Below, piece after piece: positions 17,408 through 26,989 of a DNA stretch of 64,000 bases (within the stretch, counting starts at the first letter, position 1; each line of letters starts with the position of its first letter). Under the pieces are notes generated by a model. That model was not told the origin of the DNA and did not search any database. It was given only the letters and a program-made list of their open reading frames with translations. Source of the stretch: an uncultured Clostridia bacterium (GTDB lineage Bacteria; Bacillota; Clostridia; Lachnospirales; CAG-274); assembly GCA_947624015.1 (NCBI GenBank), contig CANQIA010000007.1, forward strand, positions 26,271 to 90,270, in the 5' to 3' direction. A program made the position numbers and the translations under genes.

Positions 17408-17800
17408 ATGTCAAAGGGACACAGAAGCCAGATAAAAAAGGAAAGAAACGCTACAAACAGGGACAGAAGAGCGCAGGCTCATGCTAAGTATGTAAGGGTT
17501 TCAGACACTAAGGCCAGGATCGTTTTAGACCAGATAAAGGGCAAGAGCATTGGCGAGGCTATGGCAATACTTGCTTATTCCCCCAGATATGCTGCCGAAA
17601 TAATAACAAAGGTATTAAAGTCTGCGGTTGCCAATGCAGAGAATAACCTTGAATTGGATGTAAATAATTTGTATGTTGCAGATGTAGTGGCTAATCAGGG
17701 TCCGACTCTTAAGAGGATCCGCCCCAGAGCTCAGGGCAGAGCTTACAGGATCAACAAGAAGACTGCTCACATTTCAATATACTTAGACGAGAAGAAATAA
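17408..17800 (+). CDS. rplV: 50S ribosomal protein L22
   Basis: 130 aa, slightly long because of a basic N-terminal extension of about 20 residues before the usual [21 protein letters not shown]. The beta-hairpin that lines the exit tunnel is present ([18 protein letters not shown]), the site where macrolide-resistance changes map in other species. GGAGG precedes the ATG. Confidence 0.97.
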   Translation: MSKGHRSQIKKERNATNRDRRAQAHAKYVRVSDTKARIVLDQIKGKSIGEAMAILAYSPRYAAEIITKVLKSAVANAENNLELDVNNLYVADVVANQGPTLKRIRPRAQGRAYRINKKTAHISIYLDEKK

Positions 17801-17811
17801 GGAGGTCAACC

Positions 17812-18471
17812 ATGGGTCAGAAAGTAAATCCGCATGGATTAAGAGTCGGCATCATTAAGGACTGGGAATCTACATGGTATGCTGACAAAAAGGACTACGC
17901 TAATTTCTTAGTAGAGGATAACAAGCTTAGAAATTATATAAGAACAAGATTGGCAAACTCAGGCGTTTCCAAGATCGCTATCGAGAGAACCAATGAAAGA
18001 GTTAAAATAACTATCCATACTTCAAAGCCCGGTATAATAATCGGTAAGAGCGGCGCTTCCATTCAGGAGCTGAGCAATGACTTACAGAAGATGACCGACA
18101 AGAAGGTAATGGTAAATGTAGAAGAAATAAAGAGACCTGAGCTGGATTCTCAACTGGTAGCTGAGGATATAGCAAGACAGCTTGAGAACCGTGTAACATT
18201 CAGAAGAGCTATGAAGAAGGCTATGCAGACTACTATGAAGTTTGGCGCTAAGGGTATCAAGACTGCCTGCAGCGGTCGTCTTGGCGGAGCCGAAATGGCA
18301 CGTTCAGAAAGCTATCACGATGGTACTATACCTCTTCAGACCTTAAGAGCAGATATAGACTATGGTTTTGCCGAAGCTAACACAACATACGGCAAGATCG
18401 GTGTTAAGGTATGGATATATAAGGGTGAGGTACTTCCTGAGAAGAAGAATAAGAAAGGAAGTGTTCAGTAA
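17812..18471 (+). CDS. rpsC: 30S ribosomal protein S3
   Basis: 219 aa. It begins [19 protein letters not shown]. The KH RNA-binding domain is visible ([19 protein letters not shown]), followed by the C-terminal domain with [14 protein letters not shown]3 lies at the mRNA entry pore and contributes to helicase activity. The stop codon overlaps the start of rplP by one base. Confidence 0.98.
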   Translation: MGQKVNPHGLRVGIIKDWESTWYADKKDYANFLVEDNKLRNYIRTRLANSGVSKIAIERTNERVKITIHTSKPGIIIGKSGASIQELSNDLQKMTDKKVMVNVEEIKRPELDSQLVAEDIARQLENRVTFRRAMKKAMQTTMKFGAKGIKTACSGRLGGAEMARSESYHDGTIPLQTLRADIDYGFAEANTTYGKIGVKVWIYKGEVLPEKKNKKGSVQ

Positions 18472-18902
18472 TGTTAATGCCTAAGAGAGTTAAAAGACGT
18501 AAGCAGTTCAGAGGTCGTATGACAGGCAAGGCTTTAAGAGGCAATAAAATAACATACGGCGAATACGGTATCGTGGCTCTGGAGCCTAGCTGGATCACTT
18601 CCAGACAGATAGAGGCAGCCAGAGTTGCCATGACAAGATATATTAAAAGAGGCGGTAAAGTCTGGATAAAGATATTTCCCGACAAGCCTATCACAGAGAA
18701 GCCCGCTGAAACAAGAATGGGTTCAGGTAAAGGTTCTCCCGAGTATTGGGTAGCAGTAGTTAAGCCGGGACGTGTTATGTTTGAGATCGCAGGCGTAACC
18801 GAGGATATAGCAAGAGAGGCTTTAAGACTTGCTATCTATAAGCTGCCTATCAAGTGCAAGATCGTAACACGCGCTGAGCTTGAAAAGGAGTGTGACAATT
18901 AA
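18471..18902 (+). CDS. rplP: 50S ribosomal protein L16
   Basis: 143 aa. It begins [17 protein letters not shown], the normal start of the family, and has the [19 protein letters not shown] loop close to the A site. It overlaps rpsC and rpmC by one base on each side (TAATG), so these three genes are translationally coupled. An alternative ATG two codons downstream is less likely. Confidence 0.98.
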   Translation: MLMPKRVKRRKQFRGRMTGKALRGNKITYGEYGIVALEPSWITSRQIEAARVAMTRYIKRGGKVWIKIFPDKPITEKPAETRMGSGKGSPEYWVAVVKPGRVMFEIAGVTEDIAREALRLAIYKLPIKCKIVTRAELEKECDN

Positions 18903-19108
18903 TGAAGACTAAGGAATATGTTGCAGAATTAAAGAACAAGACTGTTGATGAGCTTAATAACGAATTGGTAGAGGCTAAGAAGGAATTGTTCAACTTAAGA
19001 TTCCAAAATGCTACCAACCAGTTGAGCAACACAGCAAGGATCAGCCTTGTGCGCAAGAATATTGCAAGAATTCAGACTGTTATCACACAGAAGCAGAAGG
19101 CACTTTAA
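18902..19108 (+). CDS. rpmC: 50S ribosomal protein L29
   Basis: 68 aa, a helical hairpin protein near the tunnel exit, next to L23. It has the typical [21 protein letters not shown] core and the basic C-terminus [11 protein letters not shown]. It lies between rplP and rpsQ as in nearly all Firmicutes. Confidence 0.97.
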   Translation: MKTKEYVAELKNKTVDELNNELVEAKKELFNLRFQNATNQLSNTARISLVRKNIARIQTVITQKQKAL

Positions 19109-19129
19109 CAGTTATATAAGGAGGACATT

Positions 19130-19384
19130 ATGGAAAGAAATCTTCGTAAAACAAGGATCGGCAGAGTTGTCAGCGATAAGATGGATAAGACTATCGTTGT
19201 AGCTGTTGAGAACAATGTAAGACATCCATTATATAACAAGATTGTGAAGACTACTTATAAATTAAAGGCTCACGATGAGAATAATGAGTGTCAGATAGGA
19301 GACAGAGTAAAGGTTATGGAAACAAGACCATTATCCAAGGATAAGAGATGGAGATTGGTTGAAATAGTAGAAAAGGTTAAGTAA
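19130..19384 (+). CDS. rpsQ: 30S ribosomal protein S17
   Basis: 84 aa OB-fold protein binding 16S rRNA helix 11. The family motifs [26 protein letters not shown] and [20 protein letters not shown] are all visible. AAGGAGG lies 8 nt upstream of the ATG. Confidence 0.98.
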   Translation: MERNLRKTRIGRVVSDKMDKTIVVAVENNVRHPLYNKIVKTTYKLKAHDENNECQIGDRVKVMETRPLSKDKRWRLVEIVEKVK

Positions 19385-19410
19385 TTCCTGGATAAAGGAG
19401 GAAATCGACA

Positions 19411-19779
19411 ATGATCCAGCAGGAAAGTAGACTTGTTGTTGCTGATAACTCAGGTGCTAAGGAATTATTATGTATCAGAGTATTAGGCGGCTCAACCAGA
19501 AGATATGCCAATATTGGCGACGTTATAGTTGCTACCGTTAAAGATGCAACACCCGGCGGCGTTGTTAAAAAAGGCGAGGTCGTAAGAGCAGTTGTTGTAA
19601 GAACCAAAAAGGGCGCTTCAAGACCCGACGGCTCCTACATTAAGTTCGATGAGAACGCTGCTGTAATAATAAAAGAAGACAAGAACCCCAGAGGTACTCG
19701 TATTTTCGGACCTGTTGCAAGAGAGCTGAGAGAAAAGCAGTATATGAAAATATTATCTCTTGCTCCTGAAGTATTATAA
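19411..19779 (+). CDS. rplN: 50S ribosomal protein L14
   Basis: 122 aa, the exact standard length. It begins [27 protein letters not shown] and has [16 protein letters not shown] and the C-terminal [12 protein letters not shown]14 forms part of the inter-subunit surface and is the binding site of the silencing factor RsfS. This gene opens the spc section of the cluster, with no promoter visible before it, so S10 and spc are probably co-transcribed. Confidence 0.98.
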   Translation: MIQQESRLVVADNSGAKELLCIRVLGGSTRRYANIGDVIVATVKDATPGGVVKKGEVVRAVVVRTKKGASRPDGSYIKFDENAAVIIKEDKNPRGTRIFGPVARELREKQYMKILSLAPEVL

Positions 19780-19797
19780 TAGGAGGTCAGAACCCAT

Positions 19798-20100
19798 ATG
19801 AAGATTAAAAAGGGCGATAAAGTACAGATTATCGCAGGTAAAGATAAAGGCAAGGAAGGCAAGGTACTTGTTGTAAATAGGAAGAACAATAAGGTCATCG
19901 TAGAGGGTGCAAACAAGGTAAAGAAGCACGTTAAGCCAAGTCCGGCTCATCCTCAGAGCGGTATCATTGAGCAGGAAGCTCCCATTGACGCTTCTAATGT
20001 TATGCTTGTTTACGCAGGTAAGCCGACCAGGATCGGTTACAAGGTAGTAGACGGCATTAAGCAGAGAATTGCCAAGGCAACCGGCGAAGTGATCGATTAA
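19798..20100 (+). CDS. rplX: 50S ribosomal protein L24
   Basis: 100 aa with an N-terminal KOW motif ([22 protein letters not shown]). L24 is an early-assembly protein near the 5' end of 23S rRNA. AGGAGG lies 9 nt upstream of the ATG. Its order after rplN and before rplE is canonical. Confidence 0.97.
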   Translation: MKIKKGDKVQIIAGKDKGKEGKVLVVNRKNNKVIVEGANKVKKHVKPSPAHPQSGIIEQEAPIDASNVMLVYAGKPTRIGYKVVDGIKQRIAKATGEVID

Positions 20101-20121
20101 TTCTGAAAAGGAGGACTATTG

Positions 20122-20661
20122 GTGAACGCATTCAGAGAATTTTATGAGAAGGAAGTAGTTCCTGCAATGCAGGCTAAATTTTCATACAAGAATATAATGG
20201 AAGTTCCTAAGCTTGAAAAGATCGTTATAAATATGGGTCTTGGCGAGGCTAAGGAAAACACTAAGGCACTTGATTCGGCTGCTTCCGATATGGCTATTAT
20301 TTCAGGTCAGAAGCCTATCATCACAAAGGCTAAGAAGTCGATCGCTGCTTTCAAGCTCCGTGCAGGTATGCCCATAGGATGTAAGGTCACATTAAGAGGC
20401 GAAAAGATGTACAGCTTCGCAAGTAAGCTTATCAACATATCTCTTCCTCGAGTTCGTGACTTCAGAGGCGTAAGCGCCGAGTCATTTGACGGCAGAGGCA
20501 ACTATACGTTAGGTCTTAAGGAGCAGCTTATGTTCCCTGAGATACAGTATGACAAGATCGATAAGATAAGAGGTATGGACATAGTATTCGTTACTACTGC
20601 CAATACCGACGAGGAAGCAAGAGAGCTTCTGAGATTATTTGGTATGCCATTTAGGAAGTAA
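20122..20661 (+). CDS. rplE: 50S ribosomal protein L5
   Basis: 179 aa. It has the [15 protein letters not shown] segment, [18 protein letters not shown] and [22 protein letters not shown]5 binds 5S rRNA and contacts the P-site tRNA. The GTG at 20122 is preferred because AGGAGG at 20109-20114 is 7 nt upstream; a TTG one codon earlier would be only 4 nt away. Confidence 0.97.
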   Translation: MNAFREFYEKEVVPAMQAKFSYKNIMEVPKLEKIVINMGLGEAKENTKALDSAASDMAIISGQKPIITKAKKSIAAFKLRAGMPIGCKVTLRGEKMYSFASKLINISLPRVRDFRGVSAESFDGRGNYTLGLKEQLMFPEIQYDKIDKIRGMDIVFVTTANTDEEARELLRLFGMPFRK

Positions 20662-20676
20662 GGGAGGCAAGAGATC

Positions 20677-20862
20677 ATGGCTAAAACATCAATGAAGATA
20701 AAGCAGGCAAAAAAGCCTAAGTTTTCAACACAGGGCTATACTCGCTGTAGGATCTGCGGAAGACCGCATGCTTACTTAAGAAAGTTTGGCATATGCAGAA
20801 TTTGCTTCCGTGAATTGGCTTATAAGGGCGAGATCCCCGGCGTAAAGAAAGCTAGCTGGTAA
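20677..20862 (+). CDS. rpsZ: 30S ribosomal protein S14, zinc-binding type Z
   Basis: 61 aa, the short zinc-ribbon form with two CxxC pairs ([21 protein letters not shown]). Some bacteria keep a zinc-independent paralogue for zinc starvation; none lies in this window. The gene is sometimes named rpsN. It is in its usual place between rplE and rpsH. Confidence 0.97.
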   Translation: MAKTSMKIKQAKKPKFSTQGYTRCRICGRPHAYLRKFGICRICFRELAYKGEIPGVKKASW

Positions 20863-20882
20863 TTTGAAAGGAGGTTTTTTAA

Positions 20883-21284
20883 ATGTCAATGAGTGATCCT
20901 ATCGCAGATATGCTCACAAGAATAAGAAATGCAAATACTGCAAAGCATGACACCGTAGATGTACCTTCAAGTAGAATGAAGGAGGCTATTGCCAATATTC
21001 TTTTAGACGAGGGATATATTGCAGGTTTTGAGATCATAGAAGACGGCGTAAAGAAGACCATGAGGATCACACTTAAGTATGGTGTGGACAAGAATGAAAA
21101 GGTAATCTCAGGTATAAAGAGAATTTCAAAGCCCGGTCTTAGAGTTTACGCTAACACAGAAGAAATGCCAAGAGTTTTAGGTGGTCTGGGAACAGCTATC
21201 GTTTCCACAAACAAGGGTATCATTACCGACAAGGAAGCCAGAAAGCTCGGCGTTGGCGGCGAAGTTATCGCCTATGTATGGTAA
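20883..21284 (+). CDS. rpsH: 30S ribosomal protein S8
   Basis: 133 aa. It has the start [17 protein letters not shown] and the rRNA-binding C-terminal segment [22 protein letters not shown]. In E. coli S8 represses the spc operon; no matching operator was recognised here. GGAGG lies 7 nt before the first ATG; a second ATG two codons on is possible. Confidence 0.98.
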   Translation: MSMSDPIADMLTRIRNANTAKHDTVDVPSSRMKEAIANILLDEGYIAGFEIIEDGVKKTMRITLKYGVDKNEKVISGIKRISKPGLRVYANTEEMPRVLGGLGTAIVSTNKGIITDKEARKLGVGGEVIAYVW

Positions 21285-21302
21285 TAGAAGGAGGTAAATT
21301 AT

Positions 21303-21842
21303 ATGTCACGTATAGGTAAATTACCTGTTGCTATTCCGGCTGGCGTTGAAGTTAAGCTTGAGGATGGCAATGTAATTACAGTTAAGGGACCTAAAGGCAC
21401 ACTTACCCGTAAGCTTGTTGACGAAATGACGGTAGAGGTTGGCGCAGCAGAGGTCACCGTAACAAGACCCAATGACTTAAAGAAGAATAAGCAGCTTCAT
21501 GGTCTTACAAGGACTCTTATACACAATATGGTAGAGGGTGTAACAAACGGCTATTCAAAGCAGCTTGAGATAAATGGTGTAGGTTACAGAGCGGCTAAGT
21601 CAGGCAATAAGCTTACACTTACTCTGGGCTATTCACATCCCGTTGAGATGATAGATCCGGAAGGTATCGAAACTAAGGTAGACGGCAACAAAATAACAGT
21701 ATCCGGCATCGATAAGGAAAAGGTCGGTCAGTTTGCTGCCGAGATAAGAACAAAGAGACCTCCCGAACCATATAAGGGCAAGGGTATCAAGTATGCTACC
21801 GAACAGATCAGACGTAAGGTCGGCAAGACCGGTAAGAAATAA
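21303..21842 (+). CDS. rplF: 50S ribosomal protein L6
   Basis: 179 aa with the two related L6 domains. It begins [16 protein letters not shown], and the C-terminal [22 protein letters not shown] motif is present. L6 lies near the factor-binding site by the sarcin-ricin loop. GGAGG precedes the ATG. Confidence 0.98.
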   Translation: MSRIGKLPVAIPAGVEVKLEDGNVITVKGPKGTLTRKLVDEMTVEVGAAEVTVTRPNDLKKNKQLHGLTRTLIHNMVEGVTNGYSKQLEINGVGYRAAKSGNKLTLTLGYSHPVEMIDPEGIETKVDGNKITVSGIDKEKVGQFAAEIRTKRPPEPYKGKGIKYATEQIRRKVGKTGKK

Positions 21843-21860
21843 TAAAGGAGTGAATGTGCA

Positions 21861-22229
21861 ATGATTAAAAAGCCATCACGTGCTGATGCGAGAATGAAGC
21901 GTCATTACAGACTTCGCAATAACATTTCCGGCACAGCCGAAAGACCAAGATTGGCAGTATTCAGATCAAATATGCATATATATGCGCAGATCATAGACGA
22001 TACAGTAGGCAATACACTTTGCGCCGCATCTACAGTTGAAAAGGACATTAAGGCTAAGCTTGAAAAGACCAACGACGTAGAGGCTGCAAAGGTTGTAGGC
22101 GAGGCTGTAGCAAAAAAAGCGATTGAAAAGGGTATCACTACCGTGGTATTCGACAGAGGCGGATTTGTATATCATGGCAAAATTCAGGCTTTGGCTGAAG
22201 CTGCCAGAGAAGCAGGTCTTAAGTTCTAA
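21861..22229 (+). CDS. rplR: 50S ribosomal protein L18
   Basis: 122 aa 5S rRNA-binding protein. It has a basic N-terminus, then [21 protein letters not shown] and the C-terminal [30 protein letters not shown] lies 10 nt upstream of the start, between rplF and rpsE. Confidence 0.98.
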   Translation: MIKKPSRADARMKRHYRLRNNISGTAERPRLAVFRSNMHIYAQIIDDTVGNTLCAASTVEKDIKAKLEKTNDVEAAKVVGEAVAKKAIEKGITTVVFDRGGFVYHGKIQALAEAAREAGLKF

Positions 22230-22244
22230 TTAGGAGGGAAAGAC

Positions 22245-22751
22245 GTGAGAAATAAAATCGATGCAAGTACCCTTGATTTAAAAGATAAGGTTGTAACTAT
22301 CAAAAGAGTAACAAAGGTAGTTAAGGGTGGTCGTACCTTCCGTTTTGCAGCCTTAGTAGTTGTTGGCGATGAGAATGGTCACGTAGGCGTAGGCTTAGGC
22401 AAGGCTATGGAAATTCCCGACGCTATCCGTAAGGGTAAAGAGGATGCGGCTAAGCATCTCGTATATGTTGAAAGAAATGAAAATGACAGTATTTATCATG
22501 AGATATATGGTAAATTCGGCAGCTCAAGCGTTCTTCTTAAGCCTGCTCCCGAAGGTACAGGCGTTATTGCGGGTGGTCCCGCAAGAGCTGTTATAGAGTT
22601 GGCAGGTATCAAAAATATCAGAACCAAGTCTTTAGGCTCAAGAAACAAGAAGAATGTTGTTAATGCAACTCTTGAGGGTCTGGCTTCAGCTATGTCTCCC
22701 GAAAAGGCTGCAAGACTTCGCGGTAAGACAGTAGAAGAAATAATGGGCTAA
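22245..22751 (+). CDS. rpsE: 30S ribosomal protein S5
   Basis: 168 aa, beginning with GTG. It has the double-stranded RNA-binding-like N-terminal domain ([37 protein letters not shown]) and the C-terminal domain with [20 protein letters not shown]5 contributes to decoding accuracy and the mRNA entry channel. GGAGG lies 8 nt before the GTG. Confidence 0.97.
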   Translation: MRNKIDASTLDLKDKVVTIKRVTKVVKGGRTFRFAALVVVGDENGHVGVGLGKAMEIPDAIRKGKEDAAKHLVYVERNENDSIYHEIYGKFGSSSVLLKPAPEGTGVIAGGPARAVIELAGIKNIRTKSLGSRNKKNVVNATLEGLASAMSPEKAARLRGKTVEEIMG

Positions 22752-22765
22752 GGGAGGATATTGAG

Positions 22766-22939
22766 ATGTTAAGAATTACTTTAGTTAAATCTACAATAGG
22801 TGCTATCCCAAAGCATAAGAAGACAGTTCAGGCTCTTGGCTTAAGAAAGCCCGGCAATGTTGTAGAGCAGCAGGACAACGCTGCTATAAGAGGTATGATA
22901 GATCAGGTCAAGCACCTGGTTAAGGTAGAGGAAATCTAG
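22766..22939 (+). CDS. rpmD: 50S ribosomal protein L30
   Basis: A short 57-aa gene. It reads [20 protein letters not shown] at the start, then [15 protein letters not shown] and ends in KHLVKVEEI, a complete bacterial L30. AGGGAGG lies upstream and the TAG stop is 17 nt before the rplO start. Its place between rpsE and rplO is canonical. Confidence 0.97.
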   Translation: MLRITLVKSTIGAIPKHKKTVQALGLRKPGNVVEQQDNAAIRGMIDQVKHLVKVEEI

Positions 22940-22956
22940 TTAAGGAGGTGTTTTCA

Positions 22957-23400
22957 ATGTTATTAAGCGAATTAAGGCCTGCTGAAGGCTCAAGATCCGA
23001 CAGGTTCAGAACAGGCAGAGGTCATGGCTCAGGCAATGGCAAAACTGCCGGTAAGGGACACAAGGGTCAGAACGCTCGTTCAGGCGGCGGTGTAAGACCC
23101 GGCTTTGAGGGCGGTCAGATGCCTCTTTACAGAAGAATTCCCAAGAGAGGTTTCAAATGCATTAATTCCAAGGACATTGTTGCCATAAATATCAGTCTTT
23201 TAAACGACAGATTTGAAGACGGAGCTGTCGTAGACGCTCAGGCTCTTAAGGACAAGGGTATCGTGAGCCATGTTAAAGACGGCGTTAAGATCTTGGGTAA
23301 TGGCGAAATTACTAAAAAGCTTACCGTTAAGGTAAACTATTTCAGCGCTTCAGCTAAGGAAAAGATTGAGGCGGCAGGCGGAAAAGCTGAGGTGATTTAA
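22957..23400 (+). CDS. rplO: 50S ribosomal protein L15
   Basis: 147 aa. The glycine-rich basic N-terminus is present ([19 protein letters not shown], then [20 protein letters not shown]). L15 is a late-assembly protein. ATG 22957 is chosen because AGGAGG at 22943-22948 is 8 nt upstream; an in-frame GTG at 22948 overlaps that site. The TAA stop directly abuts the secY start. Confidence 0.97.
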   Translation: MLLSELRPAEGSRSDRFRTGRGHGSGNGKTAGKGHKGQNARSGGGVRPGFEGGQMPLYRRIPKRGFKCINSKDIVAINISLLNDRFEDGAVVDAQALKDKGIVSHVKDGVKILGNGEITKKLTVKVNYFSASAKEKIEAAGGKAEVI

Positions 23401-24660
23401 TTGTTCAGCGTATTGAGAAATGCATTTACAGTTAAGGAAATCCGTATCAAAATATTTTACATGCTTTTGGTACTCTTTATAGTACGAATAGGCACACATC
23501 TTCCCGTACCGGGCATAGATATGAATGCTCTTGCAAACACAGGGGCTTCAAATACTCTGTATTCCCTTATTACGGGCGGTAACTACGGTACAATTTTTGC
23601 TATGGGTATCGGACCATATATCAATGCTTCTATCATCATGCAGCTTTTAACGGTTGCTATACCCAAGCTTGAGGAAATAAGCAAGGACGGAGAGGAAGGC
23701 AGAAAGAAGATATCTCAGTATACAAGAATATCTGCTGTGCTTTTATCTATATTACAGGGTTCAGGTCAGATATACACTATACACACTGCCTTTAACGATC
23801 CCAACTGGTTTGTTTATATTATCGGTCTTATAACAATGGTAACAGGCACCATATTCATAATGTGGTTAGGCGAGAAGCTTACCGACGTAGGTATCGGTAA
23901 CGGCGCTTCATTCATTATTTTTGCCAACATCCTTGAAAATCTGGATGACGGTATCAAGGCTCTTGCCGTTGAGGCTCAGGGCAAATCTATGGGTTGGCTT
24001 GTTGTACTTGTTATAATTGCGGTACTTGTACTTGCAATGGCATTTGTTATTTTCGTACAGGACGGCGAGAGAAGAATACCCGTTCAGTATTCAAAGAAGC
24101 TTGTGGGTAACAGGTATTTAGGCGGTCAAAGCTCATATATACCGATAAAGGTAAATATCGCAGGCGTTATGTCAATAATCTTTGCGATATCACTTTTACA
24201 GTTCCCACAGACTATAAATCAGCTCATACAGAGCAATTTTTTGGGCAGGATAAGCAGATGGCTCTCATTTAATTACTTTATAAAGGGTGTACTGCCATTG
24301 GGAACCATATTATATGTTATTCTCATTTTCTGCTTTACATTCTTCTATACCTCTTTTGCGTTCAATCCCATTGAGGTTGCGGAGAATATGAAGAAGAACG
24401 GCGGTTTTGTTCCCGGTATAAGACCGGGCAAGCCAACGTCAGACTATATCCAGACAATAGTTGACAGAGTTTCTCTTATAGGAGCTATCGCATATGCTCT
24501 TATAGCTCTTTTGCCAATAGTGCTTGAGTGGGTCACCGGCATGAATATGGGCTTTGGAGGAACTACGCTCCTTATCGTATCAGGTGTTGCTCTTGAGCTT
24601 GTAAAGCAGCTCCAGACTCAGTTGATAATGCGCCACTACAAGGGCTTCTTAAACGATTAA
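23401..24660 (+). CDS. secY: Preprotein translocase channel subunit SecY
   Basis: A 419-aa membrane protein, the pore of the Sec translocon. Ten membrane segments are expected. Visible motifs are the N-terminal MFSVLRNAFTVKEIR, the plug-region sequence after LPVPGIDMN, MGIGPYINASIIMQLL, and GFVPGIRPGKPTSDYI in the cytoplasmic loop. It begins with TTG immediately after the rplO stop, with GAGGTGA inside the rplO tail as ribosome binding site, so translation is coupled. It sits in the spc operon as in most bacteria. Confidence 0.97.
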   Translation: MFSVLRNAFTVKEIRIKIFYMLLVLFIVRIGTHLPVPGIDMNALANTGASNTLYSLITGGNYGTIFAMGIGPYINASIIMQLLTVAIPKLEEISKDGEEGRKKISQYTRISAVLLSILQGSGQIYTIHTAFNDPNWFVYIIGLITMVTGTIFIMWLGEKLTDVGIGNGASFIIFANILENLDDGIKALAVEAQGKSMGWLVVLVIIAVLVLAMAFVIFVQDGERRIPVQYSKKLVGNRYLGGQSSYIPIKVNIAGVMSIIFAISLLQFPQTINQLIQSNFLGRISRWLSFNYFIKGVLPLGTILYVILIFCFTFFYTSFAFNPIEVAENMKKNGGFVPGIRPGKPTSDYIQTIVDRVSLIGAIAYALIALLPIVLEWVTGMNMGFGGTTLLIVSGVALELVKQLQTQLIMRHYKGFLND

Positions 24661-24696
24661 GCGGCGGTTTGATATAATAATAAGAAGGTTTAAAAT

Positions 24697-24740
24697 ATGT
24701 CTTGTCTGAAACGAAAAACCGTTTCAGACAAAAAAGACAT
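24697..24740 (+). other. Long hairpin in the secY-adk gap
   Basis: A perfect 10-bp stem (24704-24713 with 24720-24729), extended by ATGTC/GACAT (24697-24701 with 24736-24740) across a small internal loop. It ends 22 nt before the adk start. No T-run follows, so termination is unlikely; RNA processing or attenuation of downstream genes is possible. Confidence 0.55.
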
Positions 24741-24762
24741 ATTTGAAAAGGGGGATCTTACA

Positions 24763-25395
24763 ATGAAATTAGTGCTTATAGGCTGTCCGGGCGCCGGCAA
24801 AGGTACTCAGGCAAAAATGCTTTCCAAGAAATTTGATATAGCTCACATTTCCACAGGCGATCTTTTGAGAGATCAGATGAAGAGAGGCACCGAGCTTGGC
24901 AAAAAGGTCAGCGAAATAATGAATTCAGGCGGTCTTGTATCCGACGATATAGTATCGGCAATGCTTGCCGAAAGGATAAAGGAAAAGGACTGCGAGAAGG
25001 GATACATATTAGACGGCTATCCCAGAAATGTTGCTCAGGCACAGGGGCTTGAAGCTATAACGGGACCTCTCGATAAGGTCATTTGCTACGATGTGGCAGA
25101 CGATGTTATAGTTGACAGAATGACAGGCAGAAGAAGCTGCCCCGTGTGCGGCAGGATGTATCACGTTTCCTATAATCCTCCAAAGGCAGAGGGAAAGTGT
25201 GACGACTGCGGAGCAGAGCTTATACAGAGAAAGGACGACAATGAGGACACTGTTAAGAACAGACTGAAGGTCTACCATAGCTCCACCGCTCCTGTGATCG
25301 ACTATTACAGGGACAAGGGCATACTTATGGTCGTAAACGGCGTCGGAGATATTGACCATATCTTTAATACCGTTGCTTCTGCTCTTGAGGTATAA
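24763..25395 (+). CDS. adk: Adenylate kinase
   Basis: 210 aa. It catalyses ATP + AMP to 2 ADP. The P-loop GCPGAGKGTQ is near the N-terminus, the DGYPR motif is present, and the LID carries a four-cysteine zinc site (CPVCG and CDDCG) typical of Gram-positive enzymes. ATG 24763 has AAAAGGGGGA upstream; an in-frame ATG at 24697 lies inside the hairpin and is unlikely. The secY-adk-map order is standard. Confidence 0.97.
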   Translation: MKLVLIGCPGAGKGTQAKMLSKKFDIAHISTGDLLRDQMKRGTELGKKVSEIMNSGGLVSDDIVSAMLAERIKEKDCEKGYILDGYPRNVAQAQGLEAITGPLDKVICYDVADDVIVDRMTGRRSCPVCGRMYHVSYNPPKAEGKCDDCGAELIQRKDDNEDTVKNRLKVYHSSTAPVIDYYRDKGILMVVNGVGDIDHIFNTVASALEV

Positions 25396-25399
25396 GCTC

Positions 25400-26149
25400 A
25401 TGTCTATTACAATAAAAAAAGACGTACATATAGCGGCAATGAGGCTTGCAGGCAGGATAACGGGAGATGTGCTTGCTCTTATCGAAAAGGAGATACGTCC
25501 CGGTATCACAACTGCCGAGCTTGATAATATCGCCGAGGAATATATAAGAGCGCAGGGCGCCGTTCCTTCCTTTAAAGGGCTATATGGTTATCCTGCCTCA
25601 ATATGCGCTTCGGTCAATAACGAGATAATACACGGTATCCCCGATGGCAGAATGCTCAGGGAAGGGGATATTGTAAGCATTGACACAGGCGCATATATAA
25701 AGGGCTTCCATGGAGATGCGGCAAGGACCTTTGCGGTGGGAAGGATATCTCCCGAAAGGCAAAGGCTTATAGATGTGACCCGTGAAAGCTTTTTTAGAGG
25801 TATAGAATATGCAAAAGAAGGTAATCATCTATCTGAAATATCGGCAGCCATACAGGACTATGCTGAGAGCAGCGGATTTTCGGTAGTTCGTGATTACGTT
25901 GGGCATGGCATCGGAAGAGAAATGCATGAGGATCCCGAGGTTCCCAACTACAGAAGGGGAAGGAAGGGTCCAAGACTCATAAAGGGCATGACGATAGCTG
26001 TGGAGCCAATGCTTACGGCAGGAAGCTTCAGAGTGCGTATACTAAAGAACGACTGGACCGTCGTTACAAGAGACGGAAGCGATTCTGCCCATTATGAAAA
26101 TACGGTTCTCATTACTGATGGTGAGCCTGAGCTTTTTACACTGGTATAG
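25400..26149 (+). CDS. map: Methionine aminopeptidase, type I
   Basis: 249 aa. It removes the N-terminal Met from new proteins. The metal ligands of the pita-bread fold are present: DTGAYIKGFHGDAART with two Asp, GHGIGREMHEDP with His, and VEPML and ENTVL with Glu. ATG 25400 is chosen because it matches the family start (MSITIKK) and has GAGG in the adk tail. It lies 5 nt after adk. Confidence 0.96.
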   Translation: MSITIKKDVHIAAMRLAGRITGDVLALIEKEIRPGITTAELDNIAEEYIRAQGAVPSFKGLYGYPASICASVNNEIIHGIPDGRMLREGDIVSIDTGAYIKGFHGDAARTFAVGRISPERQRLIDVTRESFFRGIEYAKEGNHLSEISAAIQDYAESSGFSVVRDYVGHGIGREMHEDPEVPNYRRGRKGPRLIKGMTIAVEPMLTAGSFRVRILKNDWTVVTRDGSDSAHYENTVLITDGEPELFTLV

Positions 26150-26207
26150 GCAGGCTTTGGATATACGCTTTACTTTCCGAGCCGCTTAGAGGCTGTGGGG
26201 TGAAGAT

Positions 26208-26471
26208 ATGTATTCAAAGGGACAGATAGTTTTCTCCAAAAAAGGACGGGACAAGGGACTGGCTTTTATAATATACGATCATGACGAAGCCTATGTTTAC
26301 CTTGTAAACGGCAAAGAGAGAAGGCTTGAAAAACCGAAGAAAAAGAAAATCATACACATTCAGCCTACCAATATGACGGATGCTGCCATAAAGGATAAGC
26401 TGGAAAAGGGATCTTATATACAGGATTCCGATATAAGAAAAGCTCTGGCAAAATATAACGGCAATATGTAA
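26208..26471 (+). CDS. KOW-domain RNA-binding protein (L14e-like)
   Basis: 87 aa, small and basic. The N-terminal half (KGQIVFSKKGRDKGLAFIIYD) resembles a KOW motif, as in L14e/L24-type RNA-binding proteins. The middle is a Lys-rich patch (EKPKKKKIIHI). Genes of this type occur between map and infA in many Clostridia and are annotated as KOW RNA-binding proteins; their function is not established. Its position suggests a role on the ribosome or in rRNA maturation. Confidence 0.75.
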   Translation: MYSKGQIVFSKKGRDKGLAFIIYDHDEAYVYLVNGKERRLEKPKKKKIIHIQPTNMTDAAIKDKLEKGSYIQDSDIRKALAKYNGNM

Positions 26472-26495
26472 CAGATTTGAAGGAGGTAGAGAGCC

Positions 26496-26714
26496 TTGGC
26501 AAAGGACGATGTAATTGAGGTTGAAGGCACTGTCCTTGATAAGCTTCCCAACGCTATGTTTCAGGTTGAACTGGACAATGGACATAAGATTATTGCTCAT
26601 ATCTCAGGTAAACTAAGAAAGAACTTTATAAGGATAATACCCGGCGACAGAGTAAAGCTTGAAATGTCTCCCTACGACCTTACAAAGGGCAGGATTACTT
26701 GGAGAGGCAAATGA
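26496..26714 (+). CDS. infA: Translation initiation factor IF-1
   Basis: 72 aa, the exact standard length. The S1/OB-fold sequence [20 protein letters not shown] and the C-terminal [13 protein letters not shown] are unmistakable. It starts with TTG, with GGAGG 10 nt upstream. IF-1 binds the 30S A site during initiation. It sits directly before rpmJ. Confidence 0.98.
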   Translation: MAKDDVIEVEGTVLDKLPNAMFQVELDNGHKIIAHISGKLRKNFIRIIPGDRVKLEMSPYDLTKGRITWRGK

Positions 26715-26730
26715 GAAAGGAGAATGAACA

Positions 26731-26844
26731 ATGAAGGTAAGACCATCTGTTAAACCAATGTGCGAAAAGTGCAGAGTAATAAAGAGAAAGGGCGCAGTAA
26801 GGATAATATGCGACAACCCAAAGCATAAGCAAAGACAGGGTTGA
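26731..26844 (+). CDS. rpmJ: 50S ribosomal protein L36
   Basis: A 37-aa gene. It reads [20 protein letters not shown], then ends [12 protein letters not shown], with the C..C..C..H zinc site of the C+ form. AAAGGAG lies 7 nt upstream. It closes the S10-spc transcript, followed by a strong terminator. Confidence 0.97.
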   Translation: MKVRPSVKPMCEKCRVIKRKGAVRIICDNPKHKQRQG

Positions 26845-26865
26845 TCTCTTTATTAAATATATGTG

Positions 26866-26895
26866 AAAAGACAAGGTTTGCCGCCTTGTCTTTTT
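26866..26895 (+). terminator. Terminator closing the S10-spc cluster
   Basis: An 11-bp stem (26866-26876 with 26884-26894) with a 7-nt loop and a T5 run formed by the right arm end. It lies 21 nt after rpmJ and separates the spc section from the alpha operon. Confidence 0.9.
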
Positions 26896-26953
26896 CCGTT
26901 CAGAATAATGAATAAAATATTAATTTGTTCACAAAATATTTACAAAAAAATTA

Positions 26954-26982
26954 TTGCTTAATATTGGATAATATGGTATACT
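26954..26982 (+). promoter_or_regulatory. Promoter of the alpha (rpsM) operon
   Basis: TTGCTT at 26954-26959, 17-nt spacer, TATACT at 26977-26982. An A7 run just upstream (26944-26950) may act as an UP element. The placement right after the spc terminator makes a separate transcript likely. Confidence 0.8.
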
Positions 26983-26989
26983 TTATCCT

